NCBI RefSeq assembly: GCF_001570965.1
Contig: NZ_BCSR01000007.1
Span: 48,561 to 112,560, forward strand
Reading direction: 5' to 3'
Source of the DNA: Janibacter corallicola NBRC 107790
GTDB lineage: Bacteria > Actinomycetota > Actinomycetes > Actinomycetales > Dermatophilaceae
Length of the DNA: 64,000 nt
A program made the position numbers and the translations under genes. Under the pieces are notes generated by a model. That model was not told where the DNA came from and ran no database searches. It was given only the letters and a program-made list of their open reading frames with translations. Below, piece by piece: positions 56,602-64,000 of the stretch. Numbering within the stretch: position 1 is the stretch's first letter; each line of letters opens with the position of its first letter.

Positions 56602-56996
56602 ACCAAGACATCGTGGTAGCCACCCAAGAGGCCATCGACCTGGCCAAGGTCGCCGCCCGCGCGGCGGAGGAGAAGTCGGCCAGCACCATCACCGGCCTGG
56701 ACCTTTCCGACCACATGCCGCTGACCGACGTCTTCCTCATCGTCTCGGCGGACAACGAACGCCAGGTCCAGTCGATCGTCGACGCGGTCCAGGAGGCCGT
56801 GCTCGAGCAGCTGGGCATCAAGCCGCTGCGCAAGGAGGGCGACGGTCCCGGGCGCTGGGTGCTCATCGACTTCGGCGACATCGTGCTGCACGCCCAGCAC
56901 GACGAGGAGCGCGACTTCTACGACCTCGAGCGGCTCTGGCGCGACTGCCCCCACCTCGACCTCGGCGTGACCGGCACCGCCGACGCCGACCGGTGA
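56598..56996 (+). CDS. rsfS: Ribosomal silencing factor RsfS
   Basis: Binds ribosomal protein L14 and blocks subunit joining under starvation. The 132-residue protein has the family pattern [28 protein letters not shown] and the C-terminal [24 protein letters not shown]. The GTG at 56598 overlaps the nadD stop. It is followed by a coupled histidine phosphatase gene, the usual nadD-rsfS-phosphatase order of actinobacteria. Confidence 0.94.
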   Translation: MNQDIVVATQEAIDLAKVAARAAEEKSASTITGLDLSDHMPLTDVFLIVSADNERQVQSIVDAVQEAVLEQLGIKPLRKEGDGPGRWVLIDFGDIVLHAQHDEERDFYDLERLWRDCPHLDLGVTGTADADR

Positions 56997-57676
56997 CCGG
57001 GGCGAAGGGGGAACCCCGCCGCCTCGTCGTCCTCCGGCACGGCCAGACCGTCTCCAACGCGAAGGGGATCTGGCAGGGCCAGCTGGACCACGACCTCTCC
57101 GAGCTGGGCCGGGAGCAGGCACGCGCCGCCGCTGCGGCCATCGCCGACCTGCGACCCTCGCGGATCGTCTCCTCCGACCTCGCCCGGGCGCGTGACACCG
57201 CCGAGGAGGTCGCCGCCGCGGCCGGTGGGATCGAGGTCGCCACCGACCCGCGCTGGCGGGAGATCCACGCCGGCGGCTGGCAGGGCCTCACGGCCGAGCA
57301 GGTGCACGCCCAGTACCCCGAGGACGCCGAGCGGCTGCTCACCGGCGAGGACTTCCGCCGGGGCGGGCACGGGGAGTCCCTGGCCGACGTCGCGGAGCGC
57401 ACCCGGCGCGCACTGGCGGAGCTCACGGCCGCCATGGAGCCGGGGGAGTGCGTCGTCATCGCCACGCACGGCGTCACCGGCCGAAGCCTCGTCGCCGAGC
57501 TCGTCGGGCTCGGTCAGTCGCTCGCCTGGCGGGTGCTCGGCGGCTTCGGCAACTGCCACTGGGCGCTCCTGGAGGAGGGGCGTGAGGGTTGGCGCATCGA
57601 GCGGTGGAATGCCTCCGCGCCGCCGCAGCAGGCGGGCGAGGGCCCGATTTGGAGAACCACGGGGACGTCGGGTTAA
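56993..57676 (+). CDS. Histidine phosphatase family protein
   Basis: A 227-residue phosphoglycerate mutase-like phosphatase. The catalytic motif VLRHGQT is at about 13-19, SSDLARARDTAEEV follows, and the second catalytic His is in IATHGVTGR. The GTG at 56993 overlaps the rsfS stop. Homologues at this location in mycobacteria include glucosyl-3-phosphoglycerate phosphatase, so that is a reasonable but unproven guess; a role as alpha-ribazole phosphatase cannot be excluded. Confidence 0.85.
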   Translation: MTGAKGEPRRLVVLRHGQTVSNAKGIWQGQLDHDLSELGREQARAAAAAIADLRPSRIVSSDLARARDTAEEVAAAAGGIEVATDPRWREIHAGGWQGLTAEQVHAQYPEDAERLLTGEDFRRGGHGESLADVAERTRRALAELTAAMEPGECVVIATHGVTGRSLVAELVGLGQSLAWRVLGGFGNCHWALLEEGREGWRIERWNASAPPQQAGEGPIWRTTGTSG

Positions 57677-57710
57677 ACTCTCCCAGTCCCCTTCGGGGGA
57701 AGCACAACTC

Positions 57711-57783
57711 GGGGCTGTGGCGCAGTTGGTAGCGCACCTCCATGGCATGGAGGGGGTCAGGGGTTCGAGTCCCCTCAGCTCCA
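57711..57783 (+). tRNA. tRNA-Ala (anticodon GGC)
   Basis: A 73-base cloverleaf: acceptor GGGGCTG/CAGCTCC, D stem GCGC/GCGC, anticodon stem CCTCC/GGAGG with the loop ATGGCAT (anticodon GGC), and the T stem GGGG/CCCC around TTCGAGT. The discriminator base is A and the 3' CCA is not encoded. It reads GCC and GCU alanine codons. Confidence 0.96.
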
Positions 57784-57790
57784 CCGGACA

Positions 57791-57825
57791 CGAGAAGGCC
57801 GACCCCTCACGGGTCGGCCTTCTCG
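57791..57825 (+). terminator. Terminator hairpin after tRNA-Ala
   Basis: CGAGAAGGCCGACCC pairs perfectly with GGGTCGGCCTTCTCG around the loop CTCAC, seven bases after the tRNA. Confidence 0.8.
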
Positions 57826-57958
57826 CTGTCGAGGGGGCCTGTCCAGAGCGCCGGAGCTGTTCCGGAATACCCGAACCGGTCGACCCGTTGTGCTGCTCGC
57901 GGCCGGAGGGGCCGTTCGGCGGCGGAACGTCGTCGGGGACGAATCCCGAGGTGTGTAC

Positions 57959-58552
57959 GTGATCGAGGACCAGGCCGTGCCGACCATCGGCGTCATCGTC
58001 GGGACCACCCGCTCGGGGAGGGTCGGGCGAGGCATCGCCGACCGGGTCGCCGCACTCGTCGACGATGCCTCGCAGGCGGACGTCCGGCTCCTCGACCTCA
58101 AGGAGGTCGCCCTGCCGTGGCTCGACGAGCCACGTCCGCCGGCCGACGGTGACTACCAGCGCGAGGCCACCCGTGCATGGGCCGAGGTCGTGGCGGGGCT
58201 GGACGCGGTCGTCATCGTCTCCAGCCAGTACAACGGCGGCTACCCCGCTCCGCTGAAGAACGCCCTCGACACGGTCTACGCGGAGTGGAACGGCAAGCCC
58301 GTCCTGCTCGTCACCTACGGCATGCACGGTGGGGGCCTGGCGGCGGAGCAGCTGCGCACCGTCTTCCGGGTGCTGCGCGCCGACGTCACCGAGGAGGCCG
58401 TGGCCATCACGATCGCCCGGGAGGACCGGGACGAGGGGTGGCAGCTGCACGCCCCGTCCGAGGTCGTCGACCGGCACCGTGCCGAGCTCGTGCGTGGCCT
58501 GGAGGAGCTCCAGGGGAAGCTCGAGGCCGCGCGTGCGAGGGTGGCCTCCTGA
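57959..58552 (+). CDS. NADPH-dependent FMN reductase family protein
   Basis: A 197-residue flavodoxin-like oxidoreductase. The phosphate-binding loop IVGTTRSGRVGRG is close to the N-terminus and the FMN-contacting SSQYNGGYPAPLKNALD is in the middle, followed by VTYGMHGGGLA. Such proteins reduce quinones, azo compounds or FMN with NAD(P)H. The GTG at 57959 is preferred (CGAGGTG just upstream); another GTG two codons earlier and an ATG at 57890 are alternatives. It is the first gene after the tRNA terminator, and the DUF488 gene follows closely. Confidence 0.83.
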   Translation: MIEDQAVPTIGVIVGTTRSGRVGRGIADRVAALVDDASQADVRLLDLKEVALPWLDEPRPPADGDYQREATRAWAEVVAGLDAVVIVSSQYNGGYPAPLKNALDTVYAEWNGKPVLLVTYGMHGGGLAAEQLRTVFRVLRADVTEEAVAITIAREDRDEGWQLHAPSEVVDRHRAELVRGLEELQGKLEAARARVAS

Positions 58553-58568
58553 GGGGAGCGTGATCCGG

Positions 58569-59090
58569 ATGCCCACCGTCCACACCATCGGTCACTCGAC
58601 CCGCCCGGTCGATGACTTCATCGACCTGCTGCGCGAGCACGACATCACCCGGGTGGTGGACATCCGCACGATCCCGAAGTCCCGGCACAACCCGCAGTAC
58701 TGGCACGACGCGCTGGAGTCCTCGCTCACGGGCGCGGGGCTCGGCTACACCTACCTCGCCGAGCTGGGTGGCCGGCGCTCCCGCCGCAAGGACTCGATCA
58801 ACACCGCCTGGCGCAATGCCTCCTTCCAGGGCTACGCGGACCACATGGGCACCGAGGAGTTCCACCGCGGCCTGGATCGGCTCCTCGACATCGCGAAGGG
58901 AGAGACCCCGGTGATCATGTGCGCCGAGGCCGTCCCGTGGCGCTGCCACCGCTCGCTCGTCGGCGACGCGTTGCTCGCCCACGGGGTGGAGGTCCTCGAC
59001 ATCATCGGTGAGGGCTCGACGAAGCCGCACCGGATGACCTCCTTCGCCGTGGTCGACGGCGTGGAGGTGAGCTACCCGGCGGAGGGCTGA
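58569..59090 (+). CDS. DUF488 family protein
   Basis: A 173-residue protein with the family signature TIGHSTRPVDDFIDLLREHDITRVVDIRTIPKS-type N-terminus (positions 5-38), the PQYWHD segment, GGRRSRRKDS and the C-terminal MCAEAVPWRCHRSLVGDAL with conserved cysteines. DUF488 proteins are of unknown function, with possible nucleic-acid or small-molecule binding. The ATG at 58569 has GAGGGGAG about ten bases upstream. Its 3' end overlaps the convergent methyltransferase gene by 19 bases. Confidence 0.87.
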   Translation: MPTVHTIGHSTRPVDDFIDLLREHDITRVVDIRTIPKSRHNPQYWHDALESSLTGAGLGYTYLAELGGRRSRRKDSINTAWRNASFQGYADHMGTEEFHRGLDRLLDIAKGETPVIMCAEAVPWRCHRSLVGDALLAHGVEVLDIIGEGSTKPHRMTSFAVVDGVEVSYPAEG

Positions 59091-59884
59091 TCCTGCGGCT
59101 TGTGGGCCACGATCGCGATGCCGCGCAGGTGCTCCCGGTGCCGTGTGAAGGTGGCGCGCATCCGCTTGACCCGGGCGCGGGCATCGCGGTGGAGCAGCAG
59201 GTTGCCGCCGAAGCGCAGCGCCCCGAGCCACCCCTCGTCGGCGACGATCCGCCTCGGGTCCAGCAGGGCCATCGGCGCGGTCTCCACGCGGTCGACGACG
59301 AGCCCGTGGGCGGTGAGCAGCTCCTGCCACTCCGCGGACGTCAGCGGGCGGGCGTTGACCCTGATCGAGCGGGCGAGCTCCTTGCGGATGTCCGTCTTGA
59401 CCCGGTCGGGGACCGAGTCCGGGGCCAGTGCCAGCTCGTGGATCGCGTAGCGACCACCCGGGCGGAGCAGCCGCACCGCCTCGGTGACGATGGCCGCCTT
59501 GGCGCCCTCGCCCTGCATCGTGAGCATCGCCTCCCCGATGACGACATCCGCGTCCGCGTCCGGCAGTCCGGTCTGCGAGGCGTCGGCGGTGGTCACCGTG
59601 CCGAGCGGGGCGACGACCTCCTCGGTGGCCCGGGCGGCGACGGGGTCGGAGTCGACCCCTCGGTAGGAGCGCGGCCAGAGCTCGAGGATCTCCGCGGCGG
59701 TACGACCCAGACCCGGCGCCAGCTCGATCACGTCCGTGCCACCGATGCGGGCCGCCGCGAGGAGCGTGCGGCTCAGCTCGAGGCCGCCGGGACGCAGCAC
59801 CCGCTTGCCCAGGCGGGCCAGCAGCCAGTGGCCGTGGACGGCATCGTCGGCGCGCTCGGCGAAGGGGATGGTGCGGGTGGTCAT
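59072..59884 (-). CDS. Class I SAM-dependent methyltransferase
   Basis: A 270-residue protein with the Rossmann SAM-binding motif VIELAPGLGRTAAEIL (motif I), the acidic GVDSDP at motif II and a GEAMLTMQ/LLRPGGRYAIHELAL pair. The substrate is unknown. The ATG at 59884 has GGAGGAG eight bases upstream. It is divergent from a cupin gene across an unusually AT-rich 100-base gap; the two genes probably share regulation. Confidence 0.83.
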   Translation of the reverse strand: MTTRTIPFAERADDAVHGHWLLARLGKRVLRPGGLELSRTLLAAARIGGTDVIELAPGLGRTAAEILELWPRSYRGVDSDPVAARATEEVVAPLGTVTTADASQTGLPDADADVVIGEAMLTMQGEGAKAAIVTEAVRLLRPGGRYAIHELALAPDSVPDRVKTDIRKELARSIRVNARPLTSAEWQELLTAHGLVVDRVETAPMALLDPRRIVADEGWLGALRFGGNLLLHRDARARVKRMRATFTRHREHLRGIAIVAHKPQDQPSAG

Positions 59885-59903
59885 GGCGCGCTCCTCCGGG
59901 GCG

Positions 59904-59945
59904 TGAACAATTAACACAGACAATTTAGTAAAAAAAGACCGGAAA
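59904..59945. promoter_or_regulatory. AT-rich divergent regulatory island between methyltransferase and cupin genes
   Basis: About 42 bases of mostly A/T in a very GC-rich setting. It contains two direct copies of ACAATT (59907-59912 and 59920-59925, 13 bases apart) and a run of seven A. Direct-repeat hexamers spaced 13 suggest a regulator site facing both genes. On the plus strand TAGGGT (59949-59954) may be the cupin -10 element. Confidence 0.4.
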
Positions 59946-59986
59946 GCATAGGGTGGCCTCACCACGATCCGAGTGAAGGAGTTGTC

Positions 59987-60325
59987 ATGGAGTCGACGTC
60001 ATTGACCACGCTCGCCGAGGAGCAGCTGGCGAAGGCACGCGAGGGGGCCGCCGGGCGCAGCGCGGTGACCGTGCACGGGGGTCGCGACTTCGTGATGCGC
60101 CAGACGCTCATGGCACTGGTGGGCGAGCAGGGGCTCGCCGCGCACGAGAGCCCGGGGGAGGCCACCCTGCAGGTGATCTCGGGCCGGGTGAGGATGAACG
60201 CCGGGGAGGAGACCTGGGAGGGCGGCGCCGGCGAGCTGCTGATCATCCCCCCGAAGCGTCACGACCTGCAGGCCCTCGAGGACTCGGTCATCCTGCTCAC
60301 CGTCGGCACCGGCAGCAACGGCTGA
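59987..60325 (+). CDS. Small cupin-domain protein
   Basis: A 112-residue protein made almost wholly of a single cupin barrel: VGEQGLAAHESPGEATLQVISGRVRM (motif 1) and GAGELLIIPPKRHDLQALED (motif 2). The metal-ligand pattern is degenerate in motif 1 (one His and one Glu visible), so catalysis is uncertain and a sensing or binding role is possible. The ATG at 59987 has GAAGGAG upstream. The downstream membrane gene starts one base after its stop. Confidence 0.82.
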   Translation: MESTSLTTLAEEQLAKAREGAAGRSAVTVHGGRDFVMRQTLMALVGEQGLAAHESPGEATLQVISGRVRMNAGEETWEGGAGELLIIPPKRHDLQALEDSVILLTVGTGSNG

Positions 60326-60326
60326 G

Positions 60327-60794
60327 GTGGCCCCGACCAGCTCAGCGTCGCCGACCGCTCCCGCCACGGCCCACCTGGCGCTCGGCGCCACGAGCATCGT
60401 CCTCGGCGGCCTCGTCGCGGCCGTGACCGGACCCTTCGGGTGGGAGAAGGGCAGCTGGGCGGCCGCCTACCTCGTCCTCGTCACCGGCGCCGCCCAGTAC
60501 GTCATGGGCCGGCGCCGCGCCGGTGCCCGGGCCCCGGATCGCGACGGCTGGCTGCAGCTGGCCGCCTGGGACCTGGGCAGCCTGGCCGTCCTCCTCGGCG
60601 TCCTCGTGCGGCAACCGCCGGTCGTCGACCTCGGCTCGGTGGTGCTGCTGCTCGGGCTCGCCCTGGCGCTGCGCACCGACCTGCGCCTCGGCGCCGGCTC
60701 CCGGGCGGTCACGGTCGGCTACCGGCTGCTCCTGCTCGTGCTGCTCGTGAGCATCCCCGTCGGGATGCTCCTCACTCACCTCAGGAGCGGCTGA
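60327..60794 (+). CDS. Conserved hypothetical membrane protein
   Basis: A 155-residue protein with four probable transmembrane segments (about 16-35, 46-60, 78-92 and 98-110, with a final one near 128-148) and no recognisable motif. The GTG at 60327 begins one base after the cupin stop, so it is likely co-translated with it. Its 3' end overlaps the convergent amidohydrolase gene by 19 bases. The function is unknown. Confidence 0.65.
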   Translation: MAPTSSASPTAPATAHLALGATSIVLGGLVAAVTGPFGWEKGSWAAAYLVLVTGAAQYVMGRRRAGARAPDRDGWLQLAAWDLGSLAVLLGVLVRQPPVVDLGSVVLLLGLALALRTDLRLGAGSRAVTVGYRLLLLVLLVSIPVGMLLTHLRSG

Positions 60795-61699
60795 GTCGGG
60801 TTCGCCCGAACGCCGAACAGCCGGGCGGCGTTGTCGTGCAGCACGCCCCGCTCCCAGTCGGCCCCCAGCCCGAGGTCGAGGACCGCGTCCACGGCCTCGA
60901 GGTAGGAGTAGGGGATGTTCGGGAAGTCGCTCCCGAAGAGGATCTTCTCGCCCAGGGCGCGCAGGTCCTCCCTTCGCTCCTCGGGGAAGGGCCAGGACTC
61001 CTCGGTGAAGCCCGTGAAGGCCATCGTCGTGTCGAGGTGGACATTCGGGTACTCGGCGCACAGGTCGAGGAAGGCCCCGTAGTCCGGCATCCCCAGGTGG
61101 GCGATGACCAGGGTGAGCTCGGGGAATCGCTGCAGCAGGCGGCGCACCCCCTCCGGGCCGGTGTGGGTACCCGGCGCCGGACCGTGGCCCGCGTGCAGGA
61201 CCACCGGCGTCCCGGCCACCGCGAGCTGTGCCCAGACCTCGTCCAGCAGCGGGTCGTTCGGGTCGTAGTCGCCCACCTGGACGTGCGCCTTGACGATCCT
61301 GGCCCCGTCCTCGATCGCGGCGCGGACGTAGGCCCCGGCCCCCGGCTCGGGGTGGAAGGTCGCCGAGCGGAGGACCTCCGGTGTCTCGTCGGCGAACTTC
61401 GCCGACCACTGGTTGAGCCACTCGGCCATCTCCGGCTTGTGGGGGTAGTTCAGGGACGGGAAGAACAGGACCCCCATCTCGCGGAGCCGGCTGAGCCGTT
61501 CGTGCTCGCTCATCCGGTAGGCGATCGGCCACGAGCGTCCGAGCTTCGGGCCCGCGGCGTCGAAGTAGGCCCACACCTTGTCCATCACCCGCTGGGGCAT
61601 GAAGTGCACGTGCACGTCGATGATCCCGGGCAGGCCCAGTCGCTCCCAGCGCTCCCGGACCCGGGCGGCCTCGTCCGGGGGCAGAATGGGGGTGTGCAT
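60776..61699 (-). CDS. Amidohydrolase family protein (Amidohydro_2 type)
   Basis: A 307-residue TIM-barrel metal hydrolase. The metal-binding motif DVHVHF is at about 28-33, then LHAGHGP, VIAHLGMPDY, and the C-terminal ILFGSDFPNIPYSY with the conserved Asp. These features match the ACMSD/2-pyrone-4,6-dicarboxylate lactonase-like group, whose members hydrolyse or decarboxylate aromatic-derived acids; the substrate is not known. The ATG at 61699 has a TAGGGT -10 element six bases upstream, suggesting a leaderless mRNA. Confidence 0.85.
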   Translation of the reverse strand: MHTPILPPDEAARVRERWERLGLPGIIDVHVHFMPQRVMDKVWAYFDAAGPKLGRSWPIAYRMSEHERLSRLREMGVLFFPSLNYPHKPEMAEWLNQWSAKFADETPEVLRSATFHPEPGAGAYVRAAIEDGARIVKAHVQVGDYDPNDPLLDEVWAQLAVAGTPVVLHAGHGPAPGTHTGPEGVRRLLQRFPELTLVIAHLGMPDYGAFLDLCAEYPNVHLDTTMAFTGFTEESWPFPEERREDLRALGEKILFGSDFPNIPYSYLEAVDAVLDLGLGADWERGVLHDNAARLFGVRANPTQPLLR

Positions 61700-61705
61700 G
61701 GTGCC

Positions 61706-61711
61706 ACCCTA
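61706..61711 (-). promoter_or_regulatory. Probable -10 element of a leaderless amidohydrolase transcript
   Basis: TAGGGT on the minus strand lies six bases before the ATG. Confidence 0.45.
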
Positions 61712-61820
61712 GGCCGCGGTCGGCGAGGACTCCTGCCTCGGGCCGACGTGGCGGTATGCTACGGAGGTTCGGTCCCTGTCACGGACACGAGTCAGGTTTG
61801 GCCACAGGGGGCGTAGCGTC

Positions 61821-62807
61821 ATGATTTGCACCGTCAGTACCGTCAAGGACTCGCTCGCCAACGTCCGGGACTTTGTCGAGGGCAACCTCGCAGCCGGGGC
61901 GGACCACCTCTTCGTCTTCGTCGAAGGGGGCGACCGCGAGGTGCTCTCCCACCTGGACCGCCACCCGCACGTCACGGCCGTCGACGCGGACACCGACCCC
62001 GAGCCTTCCAGGAGCCTGAACACCCGGCAGACCATCAACGCCAACCGGATCAACCACCTGCTGGCCGAGGTGCCCGAGGCGGAGTGGCTCTTCCACATCG
62101 ACGGGGACGAGTTGCTCGACATCGACAAGGAGCGCCTGCTGGCCCTCGGGCCGGAGGTGGAGGTGGTCCGGCTGGTCCCCAAGGAGTCGGTGAGCACCTC
62201 CCACCCCGAGTACGCGGACTACGTCAAGCACCTCCTCGAGCCGGACGAGCTGGCGCTGCTGAAGGTGCTCGACCTCGTGGACAGCGCGAGCAACCGCCGG
62301 TGGTTCCACGGTCACGTCCTCGGCAAGGTGGGGATCCGCCCTTCGCGCGACCTCGGCCTGCACATCCACCACGCCCGCCGCTTCGGGGCGGAGGAGACGA
62401 TGGAGGACTTCCGTGCGGAGTGGTTGCACATCGTGCACCACGAGTCGGTCACCCTCCAGGAGTTCGTGCGCAAGTGGGAGGCGCACCTCGGCGCCGGTCC
62501 GGCGACGAAGTTCCGCGGGGAGAAGGAGCTCGTCCGCGCCGCCGTCCGCGGCGTGCTGGCCAACGACCACCTCGACGACGAGGGCCGGCGCCGCTGCTTG
62601 GCCGAGATCTACCGGCGGCGGATCGAGGACGACGTCCCCGCCCTGCTGGACCTGGGCGTGCTCGAGCACGCCCCGACCCATGACTACGTGCCCCGCTCCT
62701 TCCCCCGGCGCCGGCTGCGGCGCCTGGAGGAGCAGTTGCCCGAGCTCCTCGAGGTCGACCCGAACTTCTTCCGCCCGCGGCAGCGCGAGAGCGATCCCGT
62801 CTCCTGA
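61821..62807 (+). CDS. Glycosyltransferase family 2/92-like protein
   Basis: A 328-residue protein with the N-terminal [31 protein letters not shown], which resembles the start of glycosyltransferase family 92/Glyco_tranf_2_4, and the metal/nucleotide-sugar motif HIDGDEL at about 93-99. The C-terminal half is rich in basic residues. The donor and acceptor sugars are unknown. A TATGCT -10-like element lies at 61754-61759, with a 60-base leader. Confidence 0.75.
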   Translation: MICTVSTVKDSLANVRDFVEGNLAAGADHLFVFVEGGDREVLSHLDRHPHVTAVDADTDPEPSRSLNTRQTINANRINHLLAEVPEAEWLFHIDGDELLDIDKERLLALGPEVEVVRLVPKESVSTSHPEYADYVKHLLEPDELALLKVLDLVDSASNRRWFHGHVLGKVGIRPSRDLGLHIHHARRFGAEETMEDFRAEWLHIVHHESVTLQEFVRKWEAHLGAGPATKFRGEKELVRAAVRGVLANDHLDDEGRRRCLAEIYRRRIEDDVPALLDLGVLEHAPTHDYVPRSFPRRRLRRLEEQLPELLEVDPNFFRPRQRESDPVS

Positions 62808-62868
62808 CCGGCCGGTGCGGGAAGTAGTCTTCAGGTCGGACCACCGACCCCCGGGAGAACCAGCACAG

Positions 62869-64000
62869 ATGAGCGAGACGCCGTACCGCTACACCGCCGA
62901 GATGGCCGGTCGCATCGAGATCGACTGGCAGGACCGGTGGGAGGCCGAGGGGACCTTCCGCGCCCCGAACCCCGCCGGCCCGTGGGCCGAGCCGGAGCGC
63001 GTGGAGTCCGACTACGACGGTCACCTGCTCGTGCTCGACATGTTCCCCTACCCCTCCGGCGCGGGGCTGCACGTCGGCCACCCGCTCGGTTACATCGCCA
63101 CCGACGTCTACGCCCGCTTCCAGCGGATGCAGGGCCGCAACGTGCTCCACTGCCTGGGCTACGACGCCTTCGGTCTGCCGGCGGAGCAGTTCGCCGTGCA
63201 GACCGGGCAGCACCCCCGCAAGACGACCGAGGACAACATGGTCGTCATGCGGCGCCAGCTGCGCCGCCTCGGCCTCGGTCACGACGACCGGCGCTCCTTC
63301 GCGACGATCGACCCCGACTACTACAAGTGGACGCAGTGGATCTTCACCCAGATCCGCGAAGCCTGGTACGACCCGGAGGCCACCCGGCCCGACGGCGGCA
63401 CCGGTCGGGCGCGGCCGATCGGGGAGCTGGTGGAGGAGTTCGCCTCCGGCGCCCGGGCGCTGCCGAAGGGGGAGACCCGCACCTGGGCGGACCTGACGGC
63501 GAAGGAGCAGGCGGACCTGCTCGACGAGTACCGGCTGGCCTACACCAGCCACGCGCCGGTGAACTGGGCGCCGGGCCTGGGCACGGTCCTGGCGAACGAG
63601 GAGGTCACCTCCGAGGGGCGCTCCGAGCGCGGCAACTTCCCCGTCTTCACCGCGAACCTGCGCCAGTGGATGATGCGCATCACCGCCTACGCGGACCGGC
63701 TGGCCGATGACCTGGACCGGGTGGACTGGCCCGAGAAGGTCAAGGCCATGCAGCGCAACTGGATCGGGCGCAGTGAGGGCGCGTCGGTCACCTTCGCCGG
63801 CCAGGGCGTCGACGGAGCCACCCACGACATCGAGGTCTTCACGACCCGCCCGGACACCCTCTTCGGCGCGACCTTCATGGTCCTCGCGCCGGAGCACCCG
63901 CTCGTCGACGAGCTGGTGCCGGAGGATGGCTGGCCCGAAGGCACCCGCGAGGCGTGGACCGGCGGCGCGGCGACCCCTGCCGATGCGGTCGCCGCCTACC
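62869..64000 (+). CDS. leuS: Leucyl-tRNA synthetase (5' part)
   Basis: Charges tRNA-Leu. The first 377 codons are in the window. The class I signature [15 protein letters not shown] is at about 58-72 (HVGH at 68-71), then [20 protein letters not shown], and the CP1 editing domain with [13 protein letters not shown] from about residue 325. The ATG at 62869 follows GGGAGAAC and a TAGTCT -10-like element at about 62826-62831. No T-box leader is seen. The KMSKS region lies beyond the window. Confidence 0.96.
   Translation, partial: MSETPYRYTAEMAGRIEIDWQDRWEAEGTFRAPNPAGPWAEPERVESDYDGHLLVLDMFPYPSGAGLHVGHPLGYIATDVYARFQRMQGRNVLHCLGYDAFGLPAEQFAVQTGQHPRKTTEDNMVVMRRQLRRLGLGHDDRRSFATIDPDYYKWTQWIFTQIREAWYDPEATRPDGGTGRARPIGELVEEFASGARALPKGETRTWADLTAKEQADLLDEYRLAYTSHAPVNWAPGLGTVLANEEVTSEGRSERGNFPVFTANLRQWMMRITAYADRLADDLDRVDWPEKVKAMQRNWIGRSEGASVTFAGQGVDGATHDIEVFTTRPDTLFGATFMVLAPEHPLVDELVPEDGWPEGTREAWTGGAATPADAVAAY

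Noticed and set aside
62808..62868. T-box or attenuator leader ahead of leuS
   Set aside because: The upstream gap is only 61 bases, with no T-box consensus, no antiterminator structure and no leucine-rich leader peptide.

Overview
The window is 64 kb of a very GC-rich chromosome. Gene content and order (rimP-nusA-ylxR-infB-rbfA-truB-ribF, rne-rplU-rpmA-obgE-proB, proA-nadD-rsfS, leuS), frequent GTG starts, 4-nt stop/start overlaps and many probable leaderless promoters point to an actinobacterium. The fused corrin genes and overall style suggest Micrococcales, probably an Intrasporangiaceae/Dermatophilaceae relative; the family-level call is inference.

Region 1 (about 0.8-25 kb) is a nearly complete aerobic (late cobalt insertion) cobalamin pathway. 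A cobalamin riboswitch on the minus strand heads a seven-gene operon: ChlI-ChlD type chelatase subunit, cobO, a cobB-cobC fusion, cobA, cobS, cobU, cobD. Divergent from it are cobL-cobM. A second minus-strand operon holds cobG-cobH-cobIJ. Opposite that, a second cobalamin riboswitch precedes cobN and a bluB-cobT fusion. cobQ-cobF form another minus unit and cobK stands alone. Together they cover uroporphyrinogen III to adenosylcobalamin, including lower-ligand synthesis and attachment. A co(II)rrin reductase and a cobalt transporter are not seen. A few unrelated genes (M50 peptidase, DHFR-like reductase, thioesterase, alpha/beta hydrolase) are interspersed.

Region 2 (25-33.4 kb) holds a histidine phosphatase, a membrane alpha/beta hydrolase coupled to a secreted phospholipase A2-like protein, a two-component system, a YyaL/DUF255 thioredoxin-like protein, a small-molecule kinase and a ferritin-like lipoprotein. 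Region 3 (33.4-41.7 kb) is the rimP-nusA-ylxR-infB-rbfA-truB-ribF translation cluster, unusually interrupted by two small membrane-protein genes. Region 4 (41.8-46.7 kb) has a long-chain acyl-CoA ligase and a 956-residue FAD/Fe-S dehydrogenase. Region 5 (47-57.8 kb) is rne, rplU, rpmA, obgE, proB, pdxY, proA, nadD, rsfS, a second histidine phosphatase and tRNA-Ala(GGC). Region 6 (57.9-64 kb) carries an FMN reductase, a DUF488 protein, a divergent methyltransferase/cupin pair, an amidohydrolase, a glycosyltransferase and the 5' part of leuS.

The most unusual signal is not a gene. The 9-mer CGAAGGGGG (either strand) occurs 43 times by hand count, roughly one per 1.5 kb, against about two expected from base composition. 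It lies in different reading frames, in both orientations relative to genes, inside a riboswitch arm, and as inverted pairs that form terminator-like hairpins after infB, rne and rpmA. That behaviour resembles DNA-uptake sequences of naturally competent bacteria. A strongly oriented FtsK-type signal fits less well.
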